Below are positions 15,710 through 25,361 of a stretch of DNA of 64,000 bases, piece by piece. This DNA comes from Clostridium estertheticum. Its GTDB lineage: Bacteria > Bacillota > Clostridia > Clostridiales > Clostridiaceae. The first letter of the stretch is position 1, and each line of letters opens with the position of its first letter. The position numbers were made by a program, and so were the translations under genes. The notes beneath the pieces are model-generated. The model saw nothing but the letters and a program-made list of their open reading frames with translations, ran no database searches and had not been told where the DNA came from. The stretch lies in assembly GCF_026650985.1 (NCBI RefSeq), contig NZ_CP086239.1, positions 496,001 to 560,000 of the forward strand, read 5' to 3'.

Positions 15710-16015
15710 ATGGCTATTAATATTAATGCAAATGTAAGCAATACAGCGGTTCTTAATGATGTTAAAACGGACGCTGTTAATACTGAAAATTCTGGTATTA
15801 GTTTCTTGGATACATTAAAAGAAAAATTAGATGGAGTTAACGATAAACAAATTGAATCTGATGACCTCACTCAAAGCTTTATAAAGGGTGATGAAACAGA
15901 TATACAGAAGGTAATGTTATCTACAGCAGAAGCTAAACTGTCTTTAGAAACAGCTGTACAAATTAGAAATAAACTTGTAGATGCCTATGATGTATTTAAT
16001 AGGATGCAGATATAG
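15710..16015 (+). CDS. fliE: Flagellar hook-basal body protein FliE
   Basis: FliE joins the MS ring to the rod. The 101-aa protein has a disordered N-terminus and the family C-terminal helices (SGISFLDTLKEKLDGVN, then KVMLSTAEAKLSLETAVQIRNKLVDAYDVFNRMQI). It lies between flgC and fliF in the conserved Firmicute order. The ribosome site GGAGAG precedes ATG. Confidence 0.95.
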   Translation: MAININANVSNTAVLNDVKTDAVNTENSGISFLDTLKEKLDGVNDKQIESDDLTQSFIKGDETDIQKVMLSTAEAKLSLETAVQIRNKLVDAYDVFNRMQI

Positions 16016-16030
16016 GAAGGGAGCTAGAAT

Positions 16031-17587
16031 ATGAGCAAGCTACTTGAAGTGAGAAATAAGTTCTCGCAAAGTTGGGGCAACTTAAGCAGAAATAAAAAAA
16101 TAGCTTATAGCATACTTGTGGGAGTAATATTAATAGCCATTATCTCTTTTATAGTAGCATCATCGCAAACTAAATATGCTGCGTTATATTCAAATTTGTC
16201 AACAGAAGATTCAGGGGCAATTGTTGCACAGCTAAAAACTGATAAAGTTAGCTATAAGGTAAGTGGGACTAGTATATTAGTGCCTAAGGAACAAATTGAT
16301 AGTCTTAGAATGACGCTTGCGTCAGAGGTTAGTCTTACGGATGGAAGTAAGGGATTTGAGCTTTTTGATAGTAGTAAAATGGCACCTACTGATACAGAAA
16401 CTAAAATTATGTATCAAAGGGCATTATCAGGCGAGATTGAAAGAGCTATAAAGTCTTTCCCAGAAGTAGAAGGAGCTAAGGTTAATTTGGTTATGCCAGA
16501 AAGCACTGCTTTTGTTAAAGAAACAGATCCGGCTACAGCATCAGTTGTATTAAAACTTAAATCAGGGACTAAACTTACTAATGAACAGGTAAAGGCAATA
16601 GTTTCATTACTAACTGGGGCTGTGCAGAATCTTCCAAAGGAAAATGTGAGTATAGTCTCTGATGACTTTAAACTTCTAACTGAAGGATTATACGACAAGG
16701 AAAAGAAGACATTAACTGACTCTACAGATGATCAACAAGCGCTTCAAACACAAATTGAGAGTAGTTTAGAAGCGAAAATAATGAAGGTGCTTGAGCCTGT
16801 ATATAAAGATAGTGTTAAGGTTTCTGTAAATGCAGACCTTGATTTTGATACACTTACAAGAAAATCTACAACATATGGCAAAACGGGATCAGTTGTAAGT
16901 TCACACGATACTGAAACATGGAACGGTGGGACAAGCACTGGTTTATCAACTAGTCCGGTTGATAATGCGACGCAAAATACATCACCTACAACTACTAAAG
17001 ATGGAAATATTGTAAGCAAAGATGGAACGAAAAATTATGATGTTTCACAAACTGTTGACGATGTAGTGAAGGCACCTGGAGCAGTTAAAAAACTTACTAC
17101 TTCGGTAGTACTTGATGGCAATTTGGATGCAGCTACTAAGACTTCTGTAAACAATTTAGTTGCACAAGCTATTGGATACTCTGGAGCTAGAGGAGACACT
17201 ATAAGTATAGAAGGATTGTACTTTAATACGGCGGCTAAAAAAGCTGCTCAGCAAGCGCTCCTTGATATAGCAAATGCAGATAAGGCGGCAGCGTCTAAAA
17301 TATTATATACTCGTATTGCAGTAGGCGTTTTAGCTATTCTAATATTTATTATAGTAATATTTGTAATTCGTAGGTCAAGGAAGAAGGAAGAAGTAACTAC
17401 AGAGGGAATTGACATGATGATTGGAGATAATATTCCTCCAAAGCAGGAAGAAATTTTTCCACCTATTGAATTTGAATCTAATGATAAAAAATCTAGTATG
17501 GAGAATCAAGTTAAAAAATATGCTGCAGATAAACCAGAACAAGTTGCAGATATAATTAAGTCTTGGCTGACAGAAGATGAGAGGTGA
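16031..17587 (+). CDS. fliF: Flagellar MS-ring protein FliF
   Basis: FliF forms the membrane MS ring. The 518-aa protein has a first membrane helix at about residues 25-45 (IAYSILVGVILIAIISFIV), a periplasmic ring-building region including the LVMPES..FV motif at about 150, a Ser/Thr-rich loop at about 285-340, a second membrane helix at about 428-447 (ILYTRIAVGVLAILIFIIVI) and a cytoplasmic tail ending in the FliG-binding helix (PEQVADIIKSWLTED). Length is usual. AAGGGAG precedes ATG; fliG starts 6 bases after its stop. Confidence 0.97.
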   Translation: MSKLLEVRNKFSQSWGNLSRNKKIAYSILVGVILIAIISFIVASSQTKYAALYSNLSTEDSGAIVAQLKTDKVSYKVSGTSILVPKEQIDSLRMTLASEVSLTDGSKGFELFDSSKMAPTDTETKIMYQRALSGEIERAIKSFPEVEGAKVNLVMPESTAFVKETDPATASVVLKLKSGTKLTNEQVKAIVSLLTGAVQNLPKENVSIVSDDFKLLTEGLYDKEKKTLTDSTDDQQALQTQIESSLEAKIMKVLEPVYKDSVKVSVNADLDFDTLTRKSTTYGKTGSVVSSHDTETWNGGTSTGLSTSPVDNATQNTSPTTTKDGNIVSKDGTKNYDVSQTVDDVVKAPGAVKKLTTSVVLDGNLDAATKTSVNNLVAQAIGYSGARGDTISIEGLYFNTAAKKAAQQALLDIANADKAAASKILYTRIAVGVLAILIFIIVIFVIRRSRKKEEVTTEGIDMMIGDNIPPKQEEIFPPIEFESNDKKSSMENQVKKYAADKPEQVADIIKSWLTEDER

Positions 17588-17593
17588 TAAGTA

Positions 17594-18607
17594 GTGGCTA
17601 AAGGTGAAAAACTTTCGGGAATTCAAAAAGCAGCTATATTATTTATAACTTTAGGTCCGGACGCATCATCGGGTATAATAAAAAAATTGCCAGAGAAAGA
17701 TATACAAAAAATAACTTATGAGATTGCAAATATTACTTCAGTTAAACCAGAACTTAGGAAGTCAATTTTAGGTGAATTTATGGAAATGAATAAGGCTAAG
17801 GATTTTCTTTTAGAAGGTGGAATTGAATATGCAAAGAATTTGTTATCAAAGGCACTAGGTTCGCAAAGAGCAAAGGAAATTTTAGACAAGGTTATGGAAG
17901 AAACTCAACAATATAGGCCATTCGCCATAGCAAGGAAGGCAGATGCTCATCAACTTTTAAATGTTATAGCAAATGAGCATCCACAAACAATAGCACTTAT
18001 TATGTGTTATATGCAGTCGGATAAGGCTGCTCAGATAATGGCAGAGTTACCACTTGATCTGCAAAGTGAAGTATCTTATAGAATTGCAACTATGAGCAGT
18101 ATTTCACCTATGGTTATAAAAGAAATTGAAAAAGTTTTAAATGGTAAACTATCTTCTGTAATTAGAACAGATAGTGCTGTAATTGGTGGAATAGAATCTC
18201 TAGTTGAAATTCTAAACCAAGTTGACAGAACTACAGAAAAGAATATTACTGAAGGCCTTGAAAGAGAAGATGCAGAACTTGCAGAAAAGATTAAAGAATC
18301 TATGTTTGTATTTGAGGATATTATTACATTGGATGATGTTTCAATACAAAGAACATTAAGAGAAATAGATACTAAAGATTTATCTCTTGCATTAAAAGGA
18401 TGTTCAGAAGAAGTTGCAAACACTATATTCAAGAATCAATCTAAGAGAGCAGCAGCATCTTTGAAAGAAGATATGGAATTCCTTGGACCAGTAAGACTTA
18501 TGGATGTAGAGAAAGCACAACAAAAAATTGTTGGTATTTTGAGACGTTTAGATGAAGCTGGCGAAATTGTTCTTTCAAGAGGCGGTGAGGAATCGATTGT
18601 CATTTAA
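17594..18607 (+). CDS. fliG: Flagellar motor switch protein FliG
   Basis: FliG is the rotor protein that receives torque from MotA. The 337-aa protein has the N-terminal FliF-binding region (KLSGIQKAAILFITLGPDAS), the EHPQT motif at residues about 133-137 of the middle domain, and the charged C-terminal torque helix (SKRAAASLKEDMEFLGPVR, then AQQKIVGILRRLDEAGEI). Start is GTG 17594 after GAGGTGATAA, which lies at the end of fliF. The 3' end overlaps fliH by 11 bases. Confidence 0.97.
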   Translation: MAKGEKLSGIQKAAILFITLGPDASSGIIKKLPEKDIQKITYEIANITSVKPELRKSILGEFMEMNKAKDFLLEGGIEYAKNLLSKALGSQRAKEILDKVMEETQQYRPFAIARKADAHQLLNVIANEHPQTIALIMCYMQSDKAAQIMAELPLDLQSEVSYRIATMSSISPMVIKEIEKVLNGKLSSVIRTDSAVIGGIESLVEILNQVDRTTEKNITEGLEREDAELAEKIKESMFVFEDIITLDDVSIQRTLREIDTKDLSLALKGCSEEVANTIFKNQSKRAAASLKEDMEFLGPVRLMDVEKAQQKIVGILRRLDEAGEIVLSRGGEESIVI

Positions 18608-19343
18608 TGTGATAAAAAATTCAAATGTTTTAAAGCAGGGTGAGGAAGAAATAAGCACTCATTTAATTGCAAAGCCTCTGCCCAAAATTATGGATGAGCA
18701 GCAAGTTGTAAAAAATGCTAATATGGAAAGTTATGAAACACTTGCTAGCAATATATTACAAAATGCAAGACACGAAAGTGAAAAAATAATTTCAAAATCT
18801 ATCATTGATGCTGCAGAGGCGAAAATTGGAGCAGTTAAAGAAGGGCTTGAACAAGGGAATAAAGAAGGATATGAAAATGGGTATAATGAAGCAATTAGCG
18901 GTGCAACGCAGGAGGCAAATGTTGTACGGGCACAAGCAGATGATATGTTAAAGCTTTCAAAATCTAAGTATGATGAATTCTTAATAGAGAAAGAAAAACA
19001 TATAAAAGACCTAATTGTAAGCATAGCTGAGAATATATTAAAAAAAGAAGTGAAAGAGCCAGACTCAATAAATGAGATGATTTTTAATACTTTAAAAGCT
19101 GAAAGAAATATAAAATTATATATTATAAAAACTAATAACACTCATTTTGATACTGTAAAGGGTCAAGTTGAAAACTGGAAAGCTAAACTAGCATTTCAAG
19201 GTGATATATTTGTAATAGAGGATAATTTCTTAGAGGATGGAACTGCTGTTATAGAAAAAGAAACAGGTAAAAGTATTGTAAGTATATCTTATGGTATAGA
19301 AAAAATAGTTGAAATGTTTAAGGAAGAGCAATTACAAGTATAA
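18597..19343 (+). CDS. fliH: Flagellar export ATPase regulator FliH
   Basis: FliH is the stator of the export ATPase FliI and links it to the C ring. The 248-aa protein has a long Glu/Lys/Ala-rich coiled coil with a Gly-containing patch (KIGAVKEGLEQGNKEGYENGYNEA) and a conserved C-terminal domain (AENILKKEVK ... GDIFVIEDNFLEDGTAVIEKETG). I prefer TTG 18597 (GGTGAGG upstream, overlapping the end of fliG); an ATG at 18552 would overlap fliG by 56 bases and has no ribosome site. Confidence 0.92.
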   Translation: MSFNVIKNSNVLKQGEEEISTHLIAKPLPKIMDEQQVVKNANMESYETLASNILQNARHESEKIISKSIIDAAEAKIGAVKEGLEQGNKEGYENGYNEAISGATQEANVVRAQADDMLKLSKSKYDEFLIEKEKHIKDLIVSIAENILKKEVKEPDSINEMIFNTLKAERNIKLYIIKTNNTHFDTVKGQVENWKAKLAFQGDIFVIEDNFLEDGTAVIEKETGKSIVSISYGIEKIVEMFKEEQLQV

Positions 19344-19360
19344 AGAGGGTGAATGATTTT

Positions 19361-20668
19361 ATGGTATCTCTAAATTTTGAGTATTTAATGAAAAAGATTC
19401 CTGATATTAACTACACTTACTCTGAGGGGGTGGTGAAAAATGTTATAGGACTTACAATTGAGGTACAGGGAATAACAGCATTTGTAGGTGAAGTATGTAA
19501 CATTTATAATATATCAAATGAAGAGATACCCTGTGAAGTTGTTGGTTTTCGTGAGAAGGACGTAATACTCATGCCACTTGGAGAACTAGTGGGTATATCA
19601 CCTGGATGCCGAGTAGTGCCAACTGGAAGCCCACTTAGTGTTAAATGCTCAGATGAATTATTTGGAAAGGTTCTAGATGGGCTAGGAAATCCATTAAATG
19701 GTGATGAGATTACTAAATACACAGCATATTCTTTAAATGCATCTCCGCCAGATCCTTTAAAAAGGCGTAGAATAAAAGAAATTCTGCCTACTGGAGTTAG
19801 GGCAATTGATGGCTTTTTAACTTGTGGAGAAGGTCAAAGAGTTGGTATATTTGCAGGCAGTGGAGTAGGTAAAAGTACGACTCTTGGAATGCTTGCAAGA
19901 GGGGCCAAAGCAGATGTAAATGTTATTGCACTTATTGGTGAAAGAGGGCGTGAAGTTCGCGATTTCCTAGAAAAGGATTTAGGCGAGGAGGGAATGAAAA
20001 AATCAATTATAGTATGTGCAACCTCTGATAAAGCAGCCCTGGTAAGATTAAAGGGTGCATTTACAGCGACTGCTATTGCAGAATACTTTAGGGATCAAGG
20101 GAAAAAAGTAATTCTAATGATGGATTCAGTAACAAGGTTTGCTATGGCACAAAGGGAAATTGGACTAGCTATTGGAGAACCTCCAGCAAGTAAAGGATAT
20201 ACTCCATCAGTATTTGCAATGTTACCTAAGCTAATGGAACGCAGTGGAATGTCTGATAAAGGATCTATTACAGCTTTTTATACAGTTCTTGTAGATGGTG
20301 ATGATTTTAATGAGCCAATAGCAGATGCAGTGCGTGGAATACTTGATGGTCACATAGTTTTATCAAGAGCGCTTGCTGGTAAAAATCATTACCCTGCCAT
20401 TGATGTCCTAAATAGTGTTAGTAGATTGATGTCTGAAATCACTACGCCTGCGCATAAAAAGGCCGCTTCACTTGCAAGAGATTTAATGGCAACTTATAAA
20501 GATTCTGAGGATCTAATAAATATTGGTGCTTATGTAAAGGGCAGTAGCGAAAAAATTGATAATGCAATTAAGTATAATGATAGTATAGAGGCTTTTTTAA
20601 AGCAGGATACAAATGAAAATACAGACATTAATGTTAGTTTAAGTGTACTCCAAAATATGTTTGAATAG
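19361..20668 (+). CDS. fliI: Flagellum-specific export ATPase FliI
   Basis: FliI hydrolyses ATP to feed substrates into the flagellar type III gate; it is homologous to the F1 beta subunit. The 435-aa protein has Walker A GSGVGKST at about residue 168, Walker B in VILMMDSVTRFAMAQREIG, and the family segment GEPPASKGYTPSVFAMLP. ATG 19361 lies after GAGGGTGA; the GTG at 19349 overlaps that site. It follows fliH by 17 bases and precedes fliJ in standard order. Confidence 0.97.
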   Translation: MVSLNFEYLMKKIPDINYTYSEGVVKNVIGLTIEVQGITAFVGEVCNIYNISNEEIPCEVVGFREKDVILMPLGELVGISPGCRVVPTGSPLSVKCSDELFGKVLDGLGNPLNGDEITKYTAYSLNASPPDPLKRRRIKEILPTGVRAIDGFLTCGEGQRVGIFAGSGVGKSTTLGMLARGAKADVNVIALIGERGREVRDFLEKDLGEEGMKKSIIVCATSDKAALVRLKGAFTATAIAEYFRDQGKKVILMMDSVTRFAMAQREIGLAIGEPPASKGYTPSVFAMLPKLMERSGMSDKGSITAFYTVLVDGDDFNEPIADAVRGILDGHIVLSRALAGKNHYPAIDVLNSVSRLMSEITTPAHKKAASLARDLMATYKDSEDLINIGAYVKGSSEKIDNAIKYNDSIEAFLKQDTNENTDINVSLSVLQNMFE

Positions 20669-20718
20669 ATGTTTCAATGGAGTCCCTTGGGGGATGTTTT
20701 TATGGGAGGAGTTTTTAT

Positions 20719-21171
20719 ATGAGCGGAGCGTACAAGTTCAGACTTCAAAAACTTCTCGATATTAGACAAGATTTTGAAGATAAAAGTAAACTTGAATTTA
20801 AAGAAGCACAAAGAGAAAAAAACATGGTGGAAAAAGAGCTGAACAGCTTAAAAGAAAATTATTCGGCTCATAGAAATATTGATGCTTATGAGTCAATTAT
20901 ACAGCAGAAAATTAAGCAGAATTATTTAAATGCTTTGAACTATTCAATAGATAAAAATACTATAGTACTTGAGGATAAAGGCAAGATATTAGAGCAAAAA
21001 AGGGAAAAATTGAAGTTATGTCAAGTTGAAAAAAAGACTGTTGAAATTTTGAAAGAAAAGCAGAAGATTACATTTTTAAAAGAACAAAATTTAATAGAGC
21101 AAAAAAGTAATGATGAGTTTGCACTTTTTGCTTTTATTAGAAACAATGCAAAGATTCATGGAAATAAATAG
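20719..21171 (+). CDS. fliJ: Flagellar export protein FliJ
   Basis: FliJ is the central stalk of the FliHIJ export ATPase and an escort for export chaperones. The 150-aa protein is one long charged coiled coil, beginning YKFRLQKLLDIRQDFEDKSK, a typical FliJ start. ATG 20719 is chosen because GGGAGGAG lies 7 bases upstream; an upstream in-frame ATG at 20677 lacks a ribosome site and would add a Cys/Gly-rich stretch. Position between fliI and fliK agrees. Confidence 0.9.
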   Translation: MSGAYKFRLQKLLDIRQDFEDKSKLEFKEAQREKNMVEKELNSLKENYSAHRNIDAYESIIQQKIKQNYLNALNYSIDKNTIVLEDKGKILEQKREKLKLCQVEKKTVEILKEKQKITFLKEQNLIEQKSNDEFALFAFIRNNAKIHGNK

Positions 21172-21227
21172 ACTTATATATTAATGGTTATTTATTTCCA
21201 TAAATGTTATTAAAGGAGGTGAGAAAA

Positions 21228-22862
21228 GTGAATGTAAATAATAATGTGATAACTTACAATACTCCTACTAAAGTTGATACGCCAAAACAACCAGCTAGAA
21301 AAGAGGAATTTAAAAAAGCCTTAGATGACCAAACACTAAAATCTAAGAGTTTACCAAATGATGATGTTAAAAAAACAAATGACAAAGAAGAAAACTTGGA
21401 TGAAACAAAGATAAAAAATTCAGATGAAACAAATAACGAGAATCAGAAGGATAATGTTAGCGAAACTACAGCAGAAGGAGATACAACAAAGGGTTTAGAT
21501 GATGTTGCTACTGGAGACAAGATAAGTGCAGATATAAACAATGTTATAGACAAGTCTGTTGATCCACTTAAACAAAATATTGATGGATTGCCCAGAAATA
21601 TAGTAGTTAATGCTGACACTAGTGATAAGGTAAGTACAGATATAAACAGCACTATAGAAAAAGCAATTAAAACACTAAATCAAAATATCGAGGAATTGCC
21701 AAAAGATTCGGTAGAAGATGCTGGTATTAAGATGAATAATGTTTTAAAGAAAATTATTGCTTTATTAAAGCAAAACATTAAGACTACTTCAGGAGACTCA
21801 GCAAGTACCGATAAATCTACTGATCAAATGGCACAAATTCAGCAGTTATTACAATCTTTAACTGTTATGATTCAAAGTACTGATAAAACTACAATTACTA
21901 AAAGCTCAGGGACTGAACTTTCTTCTATTAATATAGAAAATTTATTAGGTGCAGAAAATTTGACACCTGAAACAAAAAGTGATTTAAAAAACAATCTTAG
22001 TGAGATAGTATCATTACTACAAAATTCAAAAGAAAATACGAAAGTGACACCCGAAATGCTAGCTATGCTTCAAAAGCTAACTACGCAGGTTAAGGATACA
22101 AAATCAGATTTGAATTTATTAAAAGTACCTACTCCTGAAATTGGCAGCAATAATAATGAGGATAAATCAATAAAAGACAATTCAATAAAAATGGTGAAGT
22201 CGCAAAACACAGATTTAACTTCTGAAAGTATTTCTAAAAATCAAAATCAGAGTTCAAGTGATAATAAAAAGGATAATAAATCTTCCGGTAATAGTTCCTC
22301 TGAGGAAAAATTTCTTAATAAGTTGCTAAGTGGAGATAAGGACGATGCGAAAATATCAAAAGCAGTTAATTTTATGAATCAATTTCAAACTGTGAAAACT
22401 TCAGATGCATCCAAAGTACTAAGTACAAATTTAGTAGTTGATAAAAATAATTTTGAAGCAGATGTAATTAAATCTGTAAAATTCATGGAAATTAATAATA
22501 TAAAGGATTTAACAGTGAAAATGAATCCTAGGGAACTTGGAGAAATTACAATAAAACTTACTATGGAAAGTGGAATTATGAAGGCTAGTATATTGGCGCA
22601 AAATAAGGAAACTTATAACTTGTTAAATAATAATGTTCAGGATATTCAAGATAGATTAAAAAATATGGACATTAAAATTCAAAGCTTAGATATAAACGTA
22701 TATGAGGATTCAACCTTTTTTAACAAGAACTCTAGTGGAAACAATAACAATAATAATGGAAAACAAGATAACGACTCAAAAACTAATGTAGATATAGACG
22801 ATGATGTTGCGATAAGCAGTAACTATGTTAAAGAAGATAATCAAGTAAATAAGTTTGTTTAG
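21228..22862 (+). CDS. fliK: Flagellar hook-length control protein FliK
   Basis: FliK measures the hook and switches export specificity through FlhB. The 544-aa protein has a long Asp/Lys/Ser/Thr-rich unstructured region (residues 1-400) and the compact Flg_hook domain near residues 415-500: IKDLTVKMNPRELGEITIKL, then GIMKASILAQNKETYNLL and MDIKIQSLDINVY. The tail is Asn/Asp-rich. Start is GTG 21228 behind AAAGGAGGTGAG; the ATG at 21204 precedes that site. Internal near-repeats (ADINNVIDKSVDPLKQNI and TDINSTIEKAIKTLNQNI) occur at about 100-155. Confidence 0.92.
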   Translation: MNVNNNVITYNTPTKVDTPKQPARKEEFKKALDDQTLKSKSLPNDDVKKTNDKEENLDETKIKNSDETNNENQKDNVSETTAEGDTTKGLDDVATGDKISADINNVIDKSVDPLKQNIDGLPRNIVVNADTSDKVSTDINSTIEKAIKTLNQNIEELPKDSVEDAGIKMNNVLKKIIALLKQNIKTTSGDSASTDKSTDQMAQIQQLLQSLTVMIQSTDKTTITKSSGTELSSINIENLLGAENLTPETKSDLKNNLSEIVSLLQNSKENTKVTPEMLAMLQKLTTQVKDTKSDLNLLKVPTPEIGSNNNEDKSIKDNSIKMVKSQNTDLTSESISKNQNQSSSDNKKDNKSSGNSSSEEKFLNKLLSGDKDDAKISKAVNFMNQFQTVKTSDASKVLSTNLVVDKNNFEADVIKSVKFMEINNIKDLTVKMNPRELGEITIKLTMESGIMKASILAQNKETYNLLNNNVQDIQDRLKNMDIKIQSLDINVYEDSTFFNKNSSGNNNNNNGKQDNDSKTNVDIDDDVAISSNYVKEDNQVNKFV

Positions 22863-22902
22863 TTATGTAAGATGAAAATTAATATTTAAGGGGTGATATA
22901 AA

Positions 22903-23586
22903 ATGGCAACTGATGTTACAGCAGCAACAAATACAAAAGTACTAACAAGCGCAGAACAAGCAGCTTTATCTAGAGCAACAACTCGTGGAACTGCAATTGT
23001 AAAGAAAGGCACAGCAATGGATCAAAATTCTTTTCTTAAAATACTTTCGGCCGAACTTACTAACCAAGATCCAACGGCGGCTAAAGATGGTACAGAATTT
23101 GTAGCTCAAATGGCACAATTTGCGTCACTAGAACAAATGTCAAATTTAAATACCAATGTGACTTTTTCAAACTCAACTTCGCTAGTAGGAAAGATGGTAG
23201 CTTTTGATAGTTATGATGATAAAGGAGTTCAATATGGGGGAACTGTTCAAGCCGTTTATAAGGATGCAGGTAAAACTTACATGGCAGTACAATTGACAGA
23301 TGGTACTACGAAAGATTTCCCAGCTGACACTTTATCAGATGTTATAGATGTATCAAACGCTACATCGAATTATTTGAATAATAATACAGCATTTTCTGCT
23401 GCTATAAATCTAATGGGCAAACAAGTTACAACAGTAGCTTTAGGTGATGCTAAAGTAGCATATACAGGAACTGTTAAAAGTGTGGCTAAAACTACAACAG
23501 GAATTAATTTAACTATTTCTTATCAAGAGGATAGTAAGGAAGTCACTAAGGATATAAGTTATGATGACATTTCAAAAGTAGGATAA
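22903..23586 (+). CDS. flgD: Flagellar hook assembly scaffold FlgD
   Basis: FlgD caps the growing hook. The 227-aa protein has the family N-terminal motif MDQNSFLKILSAELTNQDP followed by EFVAQMAQFASLEQMSNLN (residues about 38-85), then a beta-rich domain with two similar segments (SLVGKMVAFDSYDD and NLMGKQVTTVALGD). GGGGTGAT precedes ATG. It follows fliK as in other clostridia. Confidence 0.95.
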   Translation: MATDVTAATNTKVLTSAEQAALSRATTRGTAIVKKGTAMDQNSFLKILSAELTNQDPTAAKDGTEFVAQMAQFASLEQMSNLNTNVTFSNSTSLVGKMVAFDSYDDKGVQYGGTVQAVYKDAGKTYMAVQLTDGTTKDFPADTLSDVIDVSNATSNYLNNNTAFSAAINLMGKQVTTVALGDAKVAYTGTVKSVAKTTTGINLTISYQEDSKEVTKDISYDDISKVG

Positions 23587-23622
23587 AAAAGTAATTAATT
23601 AAGATAGTAAGGTGATGTTTAT

Positions 23623-24045
23623 ATGTCCTATAGAGTGGTAAACGGCAAATTATATTCAACGGCAAACTTTGCTGATTATTCAGGTGTTGGTTTACAAAAT
23701 AAAAGTGCTCAAGTTAATAAAGAAGAGAGTAGCTTAAGTAAAGATAAAAGTACATTTAATAATATTTTAGATAAACAAGTAAAAAAAGAAGAATGTTTTA
23801 CCATATCGTCTCATGCAGCACAAAGGCTTAATAGTAGAAATATAAACTTAGATGATGCTGATAGGAAGAAGATTAATGAAGGTATAAATATGGCGGATAG
23901 CAAAGGTGCTAAACAATCTTTAATATTGTATAAGGACATGGCTTTGATTACAAGTATTAAAAATAGGACTGTAATTACCGCAATGGATAAAAATCAAAGC
24001 ACAGGAAATGTAATAACAAATATAGATAGTGTAGTTATGATATAA
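23623..24045 (+). CDS. Flagellar operon protein, TIGR02530 family
   Basis: A 140-aa protein of the small family found between flgD and flgE in gram-positive flagellar operons (TIGR02530). The conserved half is at residues 60-138: FTISSHAAQRLNSRNINL, INEGINMADSKGAKQSLILY, ALITSIKNRTVITAMDK. The first 55 residues are low-complexity and charged. The biochemical role is not established; it is assumed to act in hook assembly. AAGGTGATG precedes ATG. Confidence 0.88.
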   Translation: MSYRVVNGKLYSTANFADYSGVGLQNKSAQVNKEESSLSKDKSTFNNILDKQVKKEECFTISSHAAQRLNSRNINLDDADRKKINEGINMADSKGAKQSLILYKDMALITSIKNRTVITAMDKNQSTGNVITNIDSVVMI

Positions 24046-24120
24046 GCTGGACCTTATAGGGAGCTTAACTTTGTGGAATGACGGAAGCAAAGTGTTTACT
24101 AAAAAAATGGGGGTAATATT

Positions 24121-25131
24121 ATGTTAAGATCATTATATGCTGGAATAAGTGGAATGAAAGTGAATCAGCAAAAATTGGATGTTATAGCAAATAACATAGC
24201 TAACGTTGGAACTACAGCTTTTAAAAGTTCGAGAGTTAGATTTCAAGATATGGTAAGTCAAAGTATATCTGATGCATCTGCATCATCAACAAATACAGGT
24301 GGAGTTAACGCAAAGCAAATAGGACTTGGAGTTCAAATGGCAGGAATAGATACCATGGTAGGTCAAGGTATGATGCAGCCAACATCTAGAACTCTAGATG
24401 TTGCTATGGATGGAGAAGGGTATTTAATGGTTGCTAAGGGAGCCATTAATAGTACGGCAAAAACAGATGTTACTGCAGGCACTACAACATCTCAAACAAT
24501 TACAGACAATACATTTAATGATATATCATATACAAGAGATGGGGCATTAACATTAGACGATGCTGGTCATTTGTTGACATCAGACGGGCAAAGAGTTTTG
24601 GGTTACGCGATAGATGGAAGTTTAAGTTATGATACCGATGGTAAACTTACCATAAAATTTGCAGACGCCAATGTTGCGACTACTACATCATCAACTAATG
24701 GTGAACTCATTCCATTAACAATACCTGATACAATGCCTAATTCTAAGGATGTACTACAGCGAGTAAAAACTTATTCTATAGAAAAGGATGGGGTTATTAA
24801 GGCTGTTTTAGCAGATGGTTCTGTTGCAGCAGTTGGACAGATTGCTATGGCATCATTTAAAAACCCGGCAGGACTAAGTAAGATTGGCAAAAATCAATAT
24901 GCAAGCACTTCTAACTCAGGAGTAGCTATAGTTAGGTCAGGAACAGGAGCTACTGCTGATAATAGTAAAGGTTACGGTGATATGCTTTCCGGAATGCTTG
25001 AAATGTCAAATGTTGATCTTGCTGAGCAGTTTACAGATATGATAGTTGCAAGTAGAGCTTTCCAGGCAATGGGTAAGACAATTACCACAGGAGATGAAAT
25101 ACTACAGGATATAATAGGTCTAAAGAGATAG
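24121..25131 (+). CDS. flgE: Flagellar hook protein FlgE
   Basis: FlgE forms the hook. The 336-aa protein begins MLRSLYAGISGMKVNQQKLDVI followed by ANNIANVGTTAFK, has beta-rich central domains, and ends with the conserved MLEMSNVDLAEQFTDMIVAS and FQAMGKTITTGDEIL helices. It is short for FlgE but within the range of gram-positive hook proteins. The ribosome site GGGGG is 6 bases before ATG. flbD follows within 30 bases. Confidence 0.95.
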   Translation: MLRSLYAGISGMKVNQQKLDVIANNIANVGTTAFKSSRVRFQDMVSQSISDASASSTNTGGVNAKQIGLGVQMAGIDTMVGQGMMQPTSRTLDVAMDGEGYLMVAKGAINSTAKTDVTAGTTTSQTITDNTFNDISYTRDGALTLDDAGHLLTSDGQRVLGYAIDGSLSYDTDGKLTIKFADANVATTTSSTNGELIPLTIPDTMPNSKDVLQRVKTYSIEKDGVIKAVLADGSVAAVGQIAMASFKNPAGLSKIGKNQYASTSNSGVAIVRSGTGATADNSKGYGDMLSGMLEMSNVDLAEQFTDMIVASRAFQAMGKTITTGDEILQDIIGLKR

Positions 25132-25158
25132 AATAAGTAAAGTATCATAGGAGGGCCC

Positions 25159-25350
25159 ATGATAAAACTTACAGGGTTAAATAATAAAGAATTTGTATTA
25201 AATGCAGAGGTTATAGAAAAAATTGAAATAATGCCAGAAACATTAATAACCTTAACAAATGGGAAAAAGTATATTGTGATTGAAAGTACAGATGAGGTAA
25301 TTGAAGAGGTAATAAAGTATAAGAATAGGATATTTACTGGCAAGTTTTAG
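25159..25350 (+). CDS. flbD: FlbD family flagellar protein
   Basis: A 63-aa protein starting MIKLTGLNNKEFVLNAEVIE, with ETLITLTNGKKYIV..ST.EV; this is the gram-positive FlbD family (SwrD in B. subtilis), which lies between flgE and motA/fliL. In B. subtilis SwrD raises motor torque; the same job is plausible here since motA and motB follow directly. AGGAGGGC precedes ATG. Confidence 0.92.
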   Translation: MIKLTGLNNKEFVLNAEVIEKIEIMPETLITLTNGKKYIVIESTDEVIEEVIKYKNRIFTGKF

Positions 25351-25361
25351 GAGGCAGTTGC